Source: Zhengitettix transpicula
Lineage: Eukaryota > Arthropoda > Insecta > Orthoptera > Tetrigidae
Direction of reading: 5' to 3'
Assembly (NCBI GenBank): GCA_037074705.1
Contig: CM073596.1
Location: 13,200,501-13,264,500, forward strand
DNA: 64,000 nucleotides
Below, piece by piece: positions 8,753-16,453 of this stretch. Under the pieces are notes generated by a model. It ran no database searches. It was not told the origin of the DNA and saw only the letters and a program-made list of their open reading frames with translations. The first letter of the stretch is position 1; every line of letters begins with the position of its first letter. Both the position numbers and the translations under genes were made by a program.

Positions 8753-8824
8753 TGGAGATGGCGGGGATCGAACCTTGGGCCTTTCACATGCAAAGCGAAC
8801 GCTCTACCACTGAGCTACATCCCC
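8753..8824 (-). tRNA. tRNA-Ala: tRNA-Ala(UGC), copy 57
   Basis: Changes C50A, G51A, G65C. Confidence 0.55.
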
Positions 8825-8906
8825 AAGCTGTACATGTGAGGCCTTCTTTAGAAAAATTTTTGTTAGAAAAATAGTAAAATAGGTCATAATATAAAAGTAA
8901 GGCTTG

Positions 8907-8978
8907 TGGAGATGCCGGGGGTCGAACCCGGGGCCTTTCACATGCAAAACGAACGCTCTACACCTGAGCTACAGCCCC
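8907..8978 (-). tRNA. tRNA-Ala: tRNA-Ala(UGC), copy 58, D-loop variant
   Basis: Changes A5C, U16G, G18U, C31U, U59C. Confidence 0.55.
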
Positions 8979-9062
8979 ATTCTGTAAGTGTGTGGCCTTT
9001 TATAGAAAAATCTTTTTGTTATAAAAATAGTAAAACAAGTCTTAATATAAAAGTAAGGATTG

Positions 9063-9134
9063 TGGAGATGCCGGGGATCGAACCCGGGGCCTTTCACATG
9101 CAAAGCGAACGCTCTACCACTGAGCTACATCCCC
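9063..9134 (-). tRNA. tRNA-Ala: tRNA-Ala(UGC), copy 59
   Basis: Consensus 72/72. Confidence 0.92.
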
Positions 9135-9216
9135 AAGCTGTACATGTGAGGCCTTCTTTAGAAAAATTTTTGTTAGAAAAATAGTAAAATAGGTCATAAT
9201 ATAAAAGTAAGGATTG

Positions 9217-9288
9217 TGGAGATGCCGGGGATCGAACCCGGGGCCTTTCACATGCAAAACGAACGCTCTACACCTGAGCTACAGCCCC
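9217..9288 (-). tRNA. tRNA-Ala: tRNA-Ala(UGC), copy 60, D-loop variant
   Basis: Changes A5C, U16G, G18U, C31U. Confidence 0.58.
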
Positions 9289-9370
9289 ATTCTGTAAGTG
9301 TGTGGCCTTTTATAAAGAAACTTTTTGTTATAAAAATAGTAAAACAAGTCTTAATATAAAAGTAATGATG

Positions 9371-9442
9371 TGGAGATGCCAGGGATCGAACCCGGGGCCT
9401 TTCACATGCAAAGCGAACGCTCTACCACTGAGCTACATCCCC
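9371..9442 (-). tRNA. tRNA-Ala: tRNA-Ala(UGC), copy 61
   Basis: Single change C63U (G51-U63 wobble). First monomer of higher-order repeat 2; partner copy 73. Confidence 0.83.
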
Positions 9443-9525
9443 AAGCTGTAGACCTGAGGCCTTTTTTAGAAATAACTTTTTGTTATAAAAATAGTAAAAT
9501 AGGTCATAATATAAAAGTAAGGATG

Positions 9526-9597
9526 TGGAAATGCCGGGGATCGAACCCGGGGCCTTTCACATGCAAAGCGAACGCTCTACCACTGAGCTACATCCCC
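9526..9597 (-). tRNA. tRNA-Ala: tRNA-Ala(UGC), copy 62
   Basis: Single change C69U (G4-U69 wobble directly beside G3-U70). Partner copy 74. Confidence 0.82.
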
Positions 9598-9679
9598 AAG
9601 CTGTACGTGTGAGGCCTTCTTTAGAAAATTTTTTGTTATAAAAATAGTAAAATAGGTCATAATATAAAAGTATGGATTG

Positions 9680-9751
9680 TGGAGATGCCGGCGATCGAAC
9701 CCGGGGCCTTTCACATGCAAAGCGAACGCTCTACCACTGAGCTTCATCCCC
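9680..9751 (-). tRNA. tRNA-Ala: tRNA-Ala(UGC), copy 63
   Basis: Changes U8A, C61G. Last monomer following the 2,789-bp period. Confidence 0.58.
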
Positions 9752-9833
9752 AAGCTGTACATGTGAGGCCTTCTTTAGAAAAATTTTTGTTAGAAAAATA
9801 GTAAAATAAGTCATAATATAAATGTAAGGATTG

Positions 9834-9905
9834 TGGAGATGCCGGGGATCGAACGCGGGGCCTTTCACATGCAAAACGAACGCTCTACCACTGAGCTACA
9901 TCCCC
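9834..9905 (-). tRNA. tRNA-Ala: tRNA-Ala(UGC), copy 64, terminator weakened
   Basis: Changes C31U, G52C. The usual TTTT after the 3' end reads ATTTA, so the nearest T run is farther downstream. Confidence 0.62.
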
Positions 9906-9989
9906 AAGCTGTAAGTGTGAGGCCTTTTATAGAAAAATCTTTTTGTTATAAAAATAGTAAAACAAGTCTTAATATAAAAGTAAGGATTG

Positions 9990-10061
9990 TGGAGATGCCG
10001 GGGATCGAACCCGGGGCCTTTCACATGCAAATCGAACGCTCTACCACTGAGCTACATCCCC
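9990..10061 (-). tRNA. tRNA-Ala: tRNA-Ala(UGC), copy 65
   Basis: C31A gives an A31-G39 mismatch next to the anticodon loop. Partner copy 77. Confidence 0.72.
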
Positions 10062-10143
10062 TAGCTGTACATGTGAGGCCTTCTTTAGAAAAATTTTTGT
10101 TAGAAAAATAGTAAAATAGGTCATAATATAAAAGTAAGGATTG

Positions 10144-10215
10144 TGGAGACGCCGGGGATCGAACCCGGGGCCTTTCACATGCAAAACGAACGCTCTACAC
10201 CTGAGCTACAGCCCC
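10144..10215 (-). tRNA. tRNA-Ala: tRNA-Ala(UGC), copy 66, D-loop variant
   Basis: Changes A5C, U16G, G18U, C31U, A67G. Confidence 0.55.
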
Positions 10216-10297
10216 ATTCTGTAAGTGTGTGGCCTTTTATAAAGAAACTTTTTGTTATAAAAATAGTAAAACAAGTCTTAATATAAAAGTAATGATG

Positions 10298-10369
10298 TGG
10301 AGATGCCGGGGATCGAACCCGGGGCCTTTCACATGCAAAGCGAACGCTCTACCACTGAGCTACATCCCC
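10298..10369 (-). tRNA. tRNA-Ala: tRNA-Ala(UGC), copy 67
   Basis: Consensus 72/72. Partner copy 79. Confidence 0.92.
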
Positions 10370-10452
10370 AAGCTGTAGACCTGAGGCCTTTTTTAGAAAA
10401 AACTTTTTGTTATAAAAATAGTAAAATAGGTCATAATATAAAAGTAAGGATG

Positions 10453-10524
10453 TGGAGATGCCGGGGATCGAACCCGGGGCCTTTCACATGCAAAGCGAAC
10501 GCTCTACCACTGAGCTACATCCCC
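10453..10524 (-). tRNA. tRNA-Ala: tRNA-Ala(UGC), copy 68
   Basis: Consensus 72/72. Partner copy 80. Confidence 0.92.
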
Positions 10525-10606
10525 AAGCTGTACGTGTGAGGCCTTCTTTAGAAAATTTTTTGTTATAAAAATAGTAAAATAGGTCATAATATAAAAGTAA
10601 GGATTG

Positions 10607-10678
10607 TGGAGATTCCGGCGATCGAACACGGGGCCTTTCACATGCAATGCGAACGCTCTACCACTGAGCTACATCCCC
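10607..10678 (-). pseudogene. tRNA-Ala(UGC) probable pseudogene, copy 69
   Basis: Changes U32A, G52U, C61G, C66A. Two adjacent T-stem mismatches at the loop and one acceptor mismatch. Partner copy 81. Confidence 0.6.
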
Positions 10679-10762
10679 AAGCTGTAAGTGTGAGGCCTTT
10701 TATAGAAAAATCTTTTTGTTATAAAAATAGTAAAACAAGTCTTAATATAAAAGTAAGGATTG

Positions 10763-10834
10763 TGGAGATGCCGGGGATCGAACCCGGGGCCTTTCACATG
10801 CAAAGCGAACGCTCTACCACTGAGCTACATCCCC
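10763..10834 (-). tRNA. tRNA-Ala: tRNA-Ala(UGC), copy 70
   Basis: Consensus 72/72. Partner copy 82. Confidence 0.92.
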
Positions 10835-10916
10835 AAGCTGTACGTGTGAGGCCTTCTTTAGAAAATTTTTTGTTATAAACATAGTAAAATAGGTCATAAT
10901 ATAAAAGTAAGGATTG

Positions 10917-10988
10917 TGGAGATGCCGGCGATCGAACACGGGGCCTTTCACATGAAATGCGAACGCTCTACCACTGAGCTACATCCCC
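10917..10988 (-). pseudogene. tRNA-Ala body, anticodon UUC, probable pseudogene, copy 71
   Basis: U32A and G35U give loop ATTTCAT (anticodon UUC), an origin of UUC separate from copies 16/34/52. G52U and C61G break the T stem; acceptor and G3-U70 intact. Partner copy 83. Confidence 0.6.
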
Positions 10989-11072
10989 AAGCTGTAAGTG
11001 TGAGGCCTTTTATAGAAAAATCTTTTTGTTATAAAAATAGTAAAACAAATCTTAATATAAAACTAAGGATTG

Positions 11073-11144
11073 TGGAGATGCCGGGGATCGAACCCGGGGC
11101 CTTTCACATGCAAAGCGAACGCTCTACCACTGAGCTACATCCCC
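11073..11144 (-). tRNA. tRNA-Ala: tRNA-Ala(UGC), copy 72
   Basis: Consensus 72/72; first copy with the CTTAGTTTT 3' flank. Partner copy 84. Confidence 0.92.
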
Positions 11145-11225
11145 AAGCTGTACGTGTGAGGCCTTCTTTAGAAAATTTTTTGTTATAAAAATAGTAAAAC
11201 AAGTCTTAATATAAAAGTAATGATG

Positions 11226-11297
11226 TGGAGATGCCAGGGATCGAACCCGGGGCCTTTCACATGCAAAGCGAACGCTCTACCACTGAGCTACATCCCC
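11226..11297 (-). tRNA. tRNA-Ala: tRNA-Ala(UGC), copy 73
   Basis: Single change C63U. Starts the second period of higher-order repeat 2. Confidence 0.83.
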
Positions 11298-11380
11298 AAG
11301 CTGTAGACCTGAGGCCTTTTTTAGAAATAACTTTTTGTTATAAAAATAGTAAAATAGGTCATAATATAAAAGTAAGGATG

Positions 11381-11452
11381 TGGAAATGCCGGGGATCGAA
11401 CCCGGGGCCTTTCACATGCAAAGCGAACGCTCTACCACTGAGCTACATCCCC
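11381..11452 (-). tRNA. tRNA-Ala: tRNA-Ala(UGC), copy 74
   Basis: Single change C69U. Confidence 0.82.
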
Positions 11453-11534
11453 AAGCTGTACGTGTGAGGCCTTCTTTAGAAAATTTTTTGTTATAAAAAT
11501 AGTAAAATAGGTCATAATATAAAAGTATGGATTG

Positions 11535-11606
11535 TGGAGATGCCGGCGATCGAACCCGGGGCCTTTCACATGCAAAGCGAACGCTCTACCACTGAGCTTC
11601 ATCCCC
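11535..11606 (-). tRNA. tRNA-Ala: tRNA-Ala(UGC), copy 75
   Basis: Changes U8A, C61G. Confidence 0.58.
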
Positions 11607-11688
11607 AAGCTGTACATGTGAGGCCTTCTTTAGAAAAATTTTTGTTAGAAAAATAGTAAAATAAGTCATAATATAAATGTAAGGATTG

Positions 11689-11760
11689 TGGAGATGCCGG
11701 GGATCGAACGCGGGGCCTTTCACATGCAAAACGAACGCTCTACCACTGAGCTACATCCCC
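11689..11760 (-). tRNA. tRNA-Ala: tRNA-Ala(UGC), copy 76, terminator weakened
   Basis: Changes C31U, G52C; ATTTA replaces the TTTT terminator, as in copy 64. Confidence 0.62.
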
Positions 11761-11844
11761 AAGCTGTAAGTGTGAGGCCTTTTATAGAAAAATCTTTTTG
11801 TTATAAAAATAGTAAAACAAGTCTTAATATAAAAGTAAGGATTG

Positions 11845-11916
11845 TGGAGATGCCGGGGATCGAACCCGGGGCCTTTCACATGCAAATCGAACGCTCTACC
11901 ACTGAGCTACATCCCC
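11845..11916 (-). tRNA. tRNA-Ala: tRNA-Ala(UGC), copy 77
   Basis: Single change C31A. Confidence 0.72.
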
Positions 11917-11998
11917 TAGCTGTACATGTGAGGCCTTCTTTAGAAAAATTTTTGTTAGAAAAATAGTAAAATAGGTCATAATATAAAAGTAAGGATTG

Positions 11999-12070
11999 TG
12001 GAGACGCCGGGGATCGAACCCGGGGCCTTTCACATGCAAAACGAACGCTCTACACCTGAGCTACAGCCCC
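11999..12070 (-). tRNA. tRNA-Ala: tRNA-Ala(UGC), copy 78, D-loop variant
   Basis: Changes A5C, U16G, G18U, C31U, A67G. Confidence 0.55.
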
Positions 12071-12152
12071 ATTCTGTAAGTGTGTGGCCTTTTATAAAGA
12101 AACTTTTTGTTATAAAAATAGTAAAACAAGTCTTAATATAAAAGTAATGATG

Positions 12153-12224
12153 TGGAGATGCCGGGGATCGAACCCGGGGCCTTTCACATGCAAAGCGAAC
12201 GCTCTACCACTGAGCTACATCCCC
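12153..12224 (-). tRNA. tRNA-Ala: tRNA-Ala(UGC), copy 79
   Basis: Consensus 72/72. Confidence 0.92.
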
Positions 12225-12307
12225 AAGCTGTAGACCTGAGGCCTTTTTTAGAAAAAACTTTTTGTTATAAAAATAGTAAAATAGGTCATAATATAAAAGT
12301 AAGGATG

Positions 12308-12379
12308 TGGAGATGCCGGGGATCGAACCCGGGGCCTTTCACATGCAAAGCGAACGCTCTACCACTGAGCTACATCCCC
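12308..12379 (-). tRNA. tRNA-Ala: tRNA-Ala(UGC), copy 80
   Basis: Consensus 72/72. Confidence 0.92.
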
Positions 12380-12461
12380 AAGCTGTACGTGTGAGGCCTT
12401 CTTTAGAAAATTTTTTGTTATAAAAATAGTAAAATAGGTCATAATATAAAAGTAAGGATTG

Positions 12462-12533
12462 TGGAGATTCCGGCGATCGAACACGGGGCCTTTCACATGC
12501 AATGCGAACGCTCTACCACTGAGCTACATCCCC
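12462..12533 (-). pseudogene. tRNA-Ala(UGC) probable pseudogene, copy 81
   Basis: Changes U32A, G52U, C61G, C66A. Confidence 0.6.
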
Positions 12534-12617
12534 AAGCTGTAAGTGTGAGGCCTTTTATAGAAAAATCTTTTTGTTATAAAAATAGTAAAACAAGTCTTAA
12601 TATAAAAGTAAGGATTG

Positions 12618-12689
12618 TGGAGATGCCGGGGATCGAACCCGGGGCCTTTCACATGCAAAGCGAACGCTCTACCACTGAGCTACATCCCC
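12618..12689 (-). tRNA. tRNA-Ala: tRNA-Ala(UGC), copy 82
   Basis: Consensus 72/72. Confidence 0.92.
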
Positions 12690-12771
12690 AAGCTGTACGT
12701 GTGAGGCCTTCTTTAGAAAATTTTTTGTTATAAACATAGTAAAATAGGTCATAATATAAAAGTAAGGATTG

Positions 12772-12843
12772 TGGAGATGCCGGCGATCGAACACGGGGCC
12801 TTTCACATGAAATGCGAACGCTCTACCACTGAGCTACATCCCC
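12772..12843 (-). pseudogene. tRNA-Ala body, anticodon UUC, probable pseudogene, copy 83
   Basis: Changes U32A, G35U, G52U, C61G, as copy 71. Confidence 0.6.
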
Positions 12844-12927
12844 AAGCTGTAAGTGTGAGGCCTTTTATAGAAAAATCTTTTTGTTATAAAAATAGTAAAA
12901 CAAATCTTAATATAAAACTAAGGATTG

Positions 12928-12999
12928 TGGAGATGCCGGGGATCGAACCCGGGGCCTTTCACATGCAAAGCGAACGCTCTACCACTGAGCTACATCCCC
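12928..12999 (-). tRNA. tRNA-Ala: tRNA-Ala(UGC), copy 84
   Basis: Consensus 72/72. Starts a homogeneous 156-bp sub-array (copies 84-88) with identical TATA-type spacers. Confidence 0.92.
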
Positions 13000-13083
13000 A
13001 AGCTGTAAGTGTGAGGCCTTTTATAGAAAAATCTTTTTGTTATAAAAATAGTAAAACAAGTCTTAATATAAAACTAAGGATTG

Positions 13084-13155
13084 TGGAGATGACGGGGATC
13101 GAACCCGGAGCCTTTCACATGCAAAGCGAACGCTCTACCACTGAGCTACATCCCC
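13084..13155 (-). tRNA. tRNA-Ala: tRNA-Ala(UGC), copy 85
   Basis: Changes C48U, G65U. Confidence 0.68.
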
Positions 13156-13239
13156 AAGCTGTAAGTGTGAGGCCTTTTATAGAAAAATCTTTTTGTTATA
13201 AAAATAGTAAAACAAGTCTTAATATAAAACTAAGGATTG

Positions 13240-13311
13240 TGGAGATGCCGGGGATCGAACCCGGGGCTTTTCACATGCAAAGCGAACGCTCTACCACTGA
13301 GCTACATCCCC
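13240..13311 (-). tRNA. tRNA-Ala: tRNA-Ala(UGC), copy 86
   Basis: Single change G45A in the variable loop; stems intact. Confidence 0.86.
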
Positions 13312-13395
13312 AAGCTGTAAGTGTGAGGCCTTTTATAGAAAAATCTTTTTGTTATAAAAATAGTAAAACAAGTCTTAATATAAAACTAAGGATTG

Positions 13396-13467
13396 TGGAG
13401 ATGCCGGGGATCGAACCCGGAGCCTTTCACATGCAAAGCGAACGCTCTACCACTGAGCTACATCCCC
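13396..13467 (-). tRNA. tRNA-Ala: tRNA-Ala(UGC), copy 87
   Basis: Single change C48U. Confidence 0.82.
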
Positions 13468-13551
13468 AAGCTGTAAGTGTGAGGCCTTTTATAGAAAAAT
13501 CTTTTTGTTATAAAAATAGTAAAACAAGTCTTAATATAAAACTAAGGATTG

Positions 13552-13623
13552 TGGAGATGCCGGGGATCGAACCCGGGGCCTTTCACATGCAAAGCGAACG
13601 CTCTACCACTGAGCTTCATACCC
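13552..13623 (-). tRNA. tRNA-Ala: tRNA-Ala(UGC), copy 88
   Basis: Changes G4U and U8A; acceptor mismatch beside G3-U70. Confidence 0.6.
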
Positions 13624-13705
13624 AAGCTGTACATGTGAGGCCTTCTTTAGAAAAATTTTTGTTAGAAAAATAGTAAAATAGGTCATATTATAAATGTAAG
13701 GATTG

Positions 13706-13777
13706 TGGAGATGCCGGGGATCGAACGCGGGGCCTTTCACATGCAAAGCGAACGCTATACCACTGAGCTACATCCCC
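13706..13777 (-). tRNA. tRNA-Ala: tRNA-Ala(UGC), copy 89, terminator weakened
   Basis: Changes G22U, G52C; 3' flank has ATTTA instead of TTTT. Confidence 0.6.
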
Positions 13778-13861
13778 AAGCTGTAAGTGTGAGGCCTTTT
13801 ATAGAAAAATCTTTTTGTTATAAAAATAGTAAAACAAGTCTTAATATAAAAGTAAGGATTG

Positions 13862-13933
13862 TGGAGATGCCGGGGATCGAACCCGGGGCCTTTCACATGC
13901 AAAGCGAACGCTCTACCACTGAGCTACATCCCC
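13862..13933 (-). tRNA. tRNA-Ala: tRNA-Ala(UGC), copy 90
   Basis: Consensus 72/72; last exact copy before the array edge. Confidence 0.92.
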
Positions 13934-14015
13934 AAGCTGTACATGTGAGTCCTTCTTTAGAAAAATTTTTGTTAGAAAATTAGTAAAATAGGTCATAATA
14001 TAAAAGTAAGGATTG

Positions 14016-14087
14016 TGGAGATGCCGGGGATCGAACCCGGGGCTTTTCACATGCAAAGCGAACGCTCTACCACTGAGCTACATCCCC
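14016..14087 (-). tRNA. tRNA-Ala: tRNA-Ala(UGC), copy 91
   Basis: Single change G45A, shared with copy 86. Confidence 0.86.
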
Positions 14088-14171
14088 AAGCTGTAAGTGT
14101 GAGGCCTTTTATAGAAAAATCTTTTTGTTATAAAAATAGTAAAACAAGTCTTAATATAAAACTAAGGATCG

Positions 14172-14243
14172 TGGAGATGCCGGGGATCGAACCCGGAGCC
14201 TTTCACATGCAAAGCGAACGCTCTACCACTGAGCTACATCCCC
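14172..14243 (-). tRNA. tRNA-Ala: tRNA-Ala(UGC), copy 92
   Basis: Single change C48U, shared with copy 87. Confidence 0.82.
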
Positions 14244-14327
14244 AAGCTGTAAGTGTGAGGCCTTTTATAGAAAAATCTTTTTGTTATAAAAATAGTAAAA
14301 CAAGTCTTAATATAAAACTAAGGATTG

Positions 14328-14399
14328 TGGAGATGCCGGGGATCGAACCCGGGGCCTTTCACATGCAAAGCGAACGCTCTACCACTGAGCTTCATCCCC
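14328..14399 (-). tRNA. tRNA-Ala: tRNA-Ala(UGC), copy 93
   Basis: Single change U8A. Confidence 0.75.
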
Positions 14400-14481
14400 A
14401 AGCTGTACATGTGAGGCCTTCTTTAGAAAAATTTTTGTTAGAAAAATAGTAAAATAGGTCATATTATAAATGTAAGGATTG

Positions 14482-14553
14482 TGGAGATGCCAGGGATCGA
14501 ACGCGGGGCGTTTCACATGCAAAGCGAACGCTCTACCACTGAGCTACATCCCC
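14482..14553 (-). tRNA. tRNA-Ala: tRNA-Ala(UGC), copy 94, terminator weakened
   Basis: Changes G45C, G52C, C63U; 3' flank has ATTTA instead of TTTT. Confidence 0.6.
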
Positions 14554-14635
14554 AAGCTGTACGTGTGAGGCCTTCTTTAGAAAATTTTTTGTTATAAACA
14601 TAGTAAAATAGGTCATAATATAAAAGTAAGGATTG

Positions 14636-14707
14636 TGGAGATGCCGGGGATCGAACCCGGGGCCTTTCACATGCAAAACGAACGCTTTACCACTGAGCTA
14701 CATCCCC
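14636..14707 (-). tRNA. tRNA-Ala: tRNA-Ala(UGC), copy 95
   Basis: Changes G22A (D-stem mismatch) and C31U. Confidence 0.7.
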
Positions 14708-14789
14708 AAGCTGTACATGTGAGGCCTTCTTTAGAAAAATTTTTGTTATAAAAATAGTAAAATAGGTCATAATATAAAAGTAAGGATTG

Positions 14790-14861
14790 TGGAGATGCCG
14801 GCGATCGAACACGGGGCCTTTCACATGCAAAGCGAACGCTCTACTACTTATCTATATCCTC
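14790..14861 (-). pseudogene. tRNA-Ala decayed terminal copy 96
   Basis: Outermost monomer at the array edge. Changes G2A, G7A, C11A, C13A, G18A, G52U, C61G destroy the D stem and acceptor. Unique sequence starts immediately to the right. Confidence 0.7.
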
Positions 14862-16061
14862 ATGATTCATTCGCTTTACGAAATAATATTCATATAAAAA
14901 TTGTACATTCAGCATATCTTCACATATATACGAGTATGTTTTGTTTTGTGTGTTGAAATATAGGGAAAACTGTAATAGGCAGTTAAAGTTTCCACTTGTC
15001 TGGTTTTTCCTCTACAGATATTGGAATCTTACAGGAAATTGGCTGCTCTGTGAAGATAAGTAGAAGAATACCATTGAACCATTGTATTATCTCTAGTGAA
15101 CGTAGCCTATTTTAAGGTGCTAACAGTTTTTAACTTTTTTTGCCTGCTCGACGTTGCTTGGGAATTAGATTGATTTCCTTAGCAGACGAATAATTGATTC
15201 ATTATGAAATCTAAATATTTTAGTAATAACTAATAATAAATCTCTCTCAATCTGTTTTTACAGGCATCATGAACCTTTTCGAAATTTTTATGTTTTAACT
15301 ATATGTCTTTATGGCTGATCGTGTCTCCTCCTATCAGTTTTCATTTATTTTATTTCTTCACGGTTTATTTTGCTATTGCCCCGAGGAACTGTAAAGTTGC
15401 GTTTCTCTTTGTTGTATGAATCACTCCTGATCTCGATTTGTTTTGCTGAACGTCATTCCTTATCTTGAGATGGAAGATCCCACTCACATGACACTGGTTG
15501 ATTCTAGAGAAATCCTTTCACCTTTGTTAATTAACAACGTACCATGGTCAACCAAACATTTTCCTTTTTCTTAGACAATCACAGCAGACTCATCCAGGAC
15601 GATAACTTCTCATAAGGACCTCGTTCTCAATGTTGTTTTATGGTTTTCCGTTCACTCTGAGATGCAATCCGAAAGTTTAACTTACGAATGAAGAGAAATA
15701 GGAAATGGAAATTGACGAATTGATGAAAGTGGAATGTAAACAAACCAAGCAATACTTTTTGTACAGTATTACAAGAACTCTGTTCAGGATTTAAAGATGT
15801 AGAAGCGACCTTCGTCATCCCCAGATCTCGATTTTGTAAATCAGCTTTTCCAACAGAGATTCTTTTTTTGGATAATGCTTTACACAAACAATATAACCAA
15901 AATATGAATCTAGTGCCGCTTAAAAAGAATGTTTCCTGTTACCTTCTGTCTTTGTTATTTTCGATATATACGCTTAACTTTTCTTAACAAAATCACCTTC
16001 CAGCCAGGTAATGGACTGTCCAAATGTTGTCACAATCAACTTCCATTGCTGACATACATCA
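14862..16061. other. Unique AT-rich spacer between array and lone tRNA
   Basis: No convincing gene or repeat. Short open frames here, including one of 86 codons on the minus strand at 15,627-15,887, show no recognisable domain and are not called. Confidence 0.6.
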
Positions 16062-16133
16062 GGGGATGTAGCTCAGTGGTAGAGCGTTCGCTTTGCATGT
16101 GAAAGGCCCCGGGTTCGATCCCCGGCATCTCCA
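16062..16133 (+). tRNA. tRNA-Ala: tRNA-Ala(UGC), dispersed single gene
   Basis: A complete cloverleaf: acceptor GGGGATG/CATCTCC with G3-U70, D arm GCTC/GAGC, anticodon stem TTCGC/GTGAA, loop TTTGCAT with anticodon UGC at bases 34-36, T arm CCGGG/CCCGG with loop TTCGATC, discriminator A. It decodes GCA and, by wobble, other GCN alanine codons. It is identical over 72/72 bases to the array consensus but lies on the opposite strand, and its flanks are not array spacer. No intron and no encoded CCA. Promoter A and B boxes are internal and intact. It could be the progenitor of the array, or a homogenised relative. Confidence 0.97.
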
Positions 16134-16136
16134 TAA

Positions 16137-16144
16137 TTTTTTTT
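16137..16144 (+). terminator. Pol III terminator T8
   Basis: A run of eight T begins four bases after the mature 3' end of the tRNA at 16,062-16,133; longer than the TTTT found at array copies. Confidence 0.85.
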
Positions 16145-16310
16145 AGTTTCTTCTTCCTAAACACGAGGAGAACGAATATAATGGAATGAAAAATACATAC
16201 ATAAAAATAATTTTGCTAATTAAGATACGAATAAGAAATTTAAAGTAATTTAAACTGCATTCTCGCAGGGGTGACTAAAATTCACTGTTATTAAATTTTC
16301 TCTTTGTTTA

Positions 16311-16453
16311 TAACCATAGCCCGGGGGCCCTAGTAACCCTTGGCTACCTTCCTCTACCCTTCCGCATCCCCCCTTTCTAATCCCTTCCTATGCTATTAAA
16401 GGGGAGTTGCCCAATGTGGATCACCCTCATGTAGCCTGTTGCCCTAAAAAAAA
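16311..16453 (+). mobile_element. 5'-truncated A-tailed retroelement end, family R1
   Basis: Matches the 3' part of the R1 family, from CATAGCCCGGGGGCCC to TAGCCTGTTGCCC and an A8 tail. R1 recurs at about 23.0, 23.4, 23.9, 26.8, 41.2, 44.6, 49.6, 49.8, 50.1 and 53.8 kb in both orientations. Variable 5' truncation plus an A-rich or simple-repeat tail points to target-primed reverse transcription (LINE tail or SINE); no ORF or Pol III promoter was recognised. Confidence 0.75.

Larger units (their letters stand above)
2411..9775. repeat. Higher-order repeat 1: 18 monomers, 2,789 bp
   Basis: The order of variant tRNA copies and spacers recurs every 2,789 bp, for example starts 2863, 5652 and 8441, or 3019, 5808 and 8597. 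Copies n, n+18 and n+36 are almost base-identical, whereas neighbouring monomers differ much more. About 2.6 periods are present. Rare differences, such as one base in the spacer near 4,223 compared with 7,012, show real duplicates rather than a simple copying of text. The period breaks at about 9,775. Confidence 0.93.
9325..13007. repeat. Higher-order repeat 2: 12 monomers, 1,855 bp
   Basis: Copies 61-72 (9371-11144) recur as copies 73-84 (11226-12999) at exactly 1,855 bp spacing, with the same private changes (for example C63U at 9371 and 11226, C69U at 9526 and 11381). Copies 61-63 are also the end of the third period of repeat 1, so repeat 2 grew out of repeat 1. Confidence 0.92.
1..14861 (-). 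repeat. Tandem array of 96 tRNA-Ala(UGC) monomers
   Basis: Each monomer of 153-156 bp has a 72-nt tRNA body on the minus strand and an 82-84 bp AT-rich spacer. In tRNA sense the body has a 7-bp acceptor stem with G3-U70, D arm with AGTGGTA loop, anticodon loop TTTGCAT (anticodon UGC), T arm with loop TTCGATC, and discriminator A73; no CCA is encoded. G3-U70 is the known alanine identity element. A TTTT tract for Pol III termination usually lies about 11-14 nt past the 3' end. Spacers come in types that differ 20-26 bp upstream of the mature 5' end: one has TATAAAAGG, others AAAGAAGG or AAAAAAGG there. The array runs off the left edge and decays at 14,861. Copy entries below list base changes in tRNA numbering relative to this consensus. 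Confidence 0.97.

Noticed and set aside
382..14449. Many plus-strand open frames of 78-300 codons with repeated MPGIEPGAFHMQSERS-type peptides, and 61-codon minus frames
   Set aside because: They read across the antisense of the tRNA bodies and spacers. The 156-bp monomer is a multiple of three, so frames stay open by periodicity; 154/155-bp steps break them. No codon-level constraint is visible.
1..14861. CRISPR-like appearance (regular repeats and spacers)
   Set aside because: The conserved unit is a tRNA gene of 72 nt and the 'spacers' are themselves conserved repeats; the DNA is eukaryotic.
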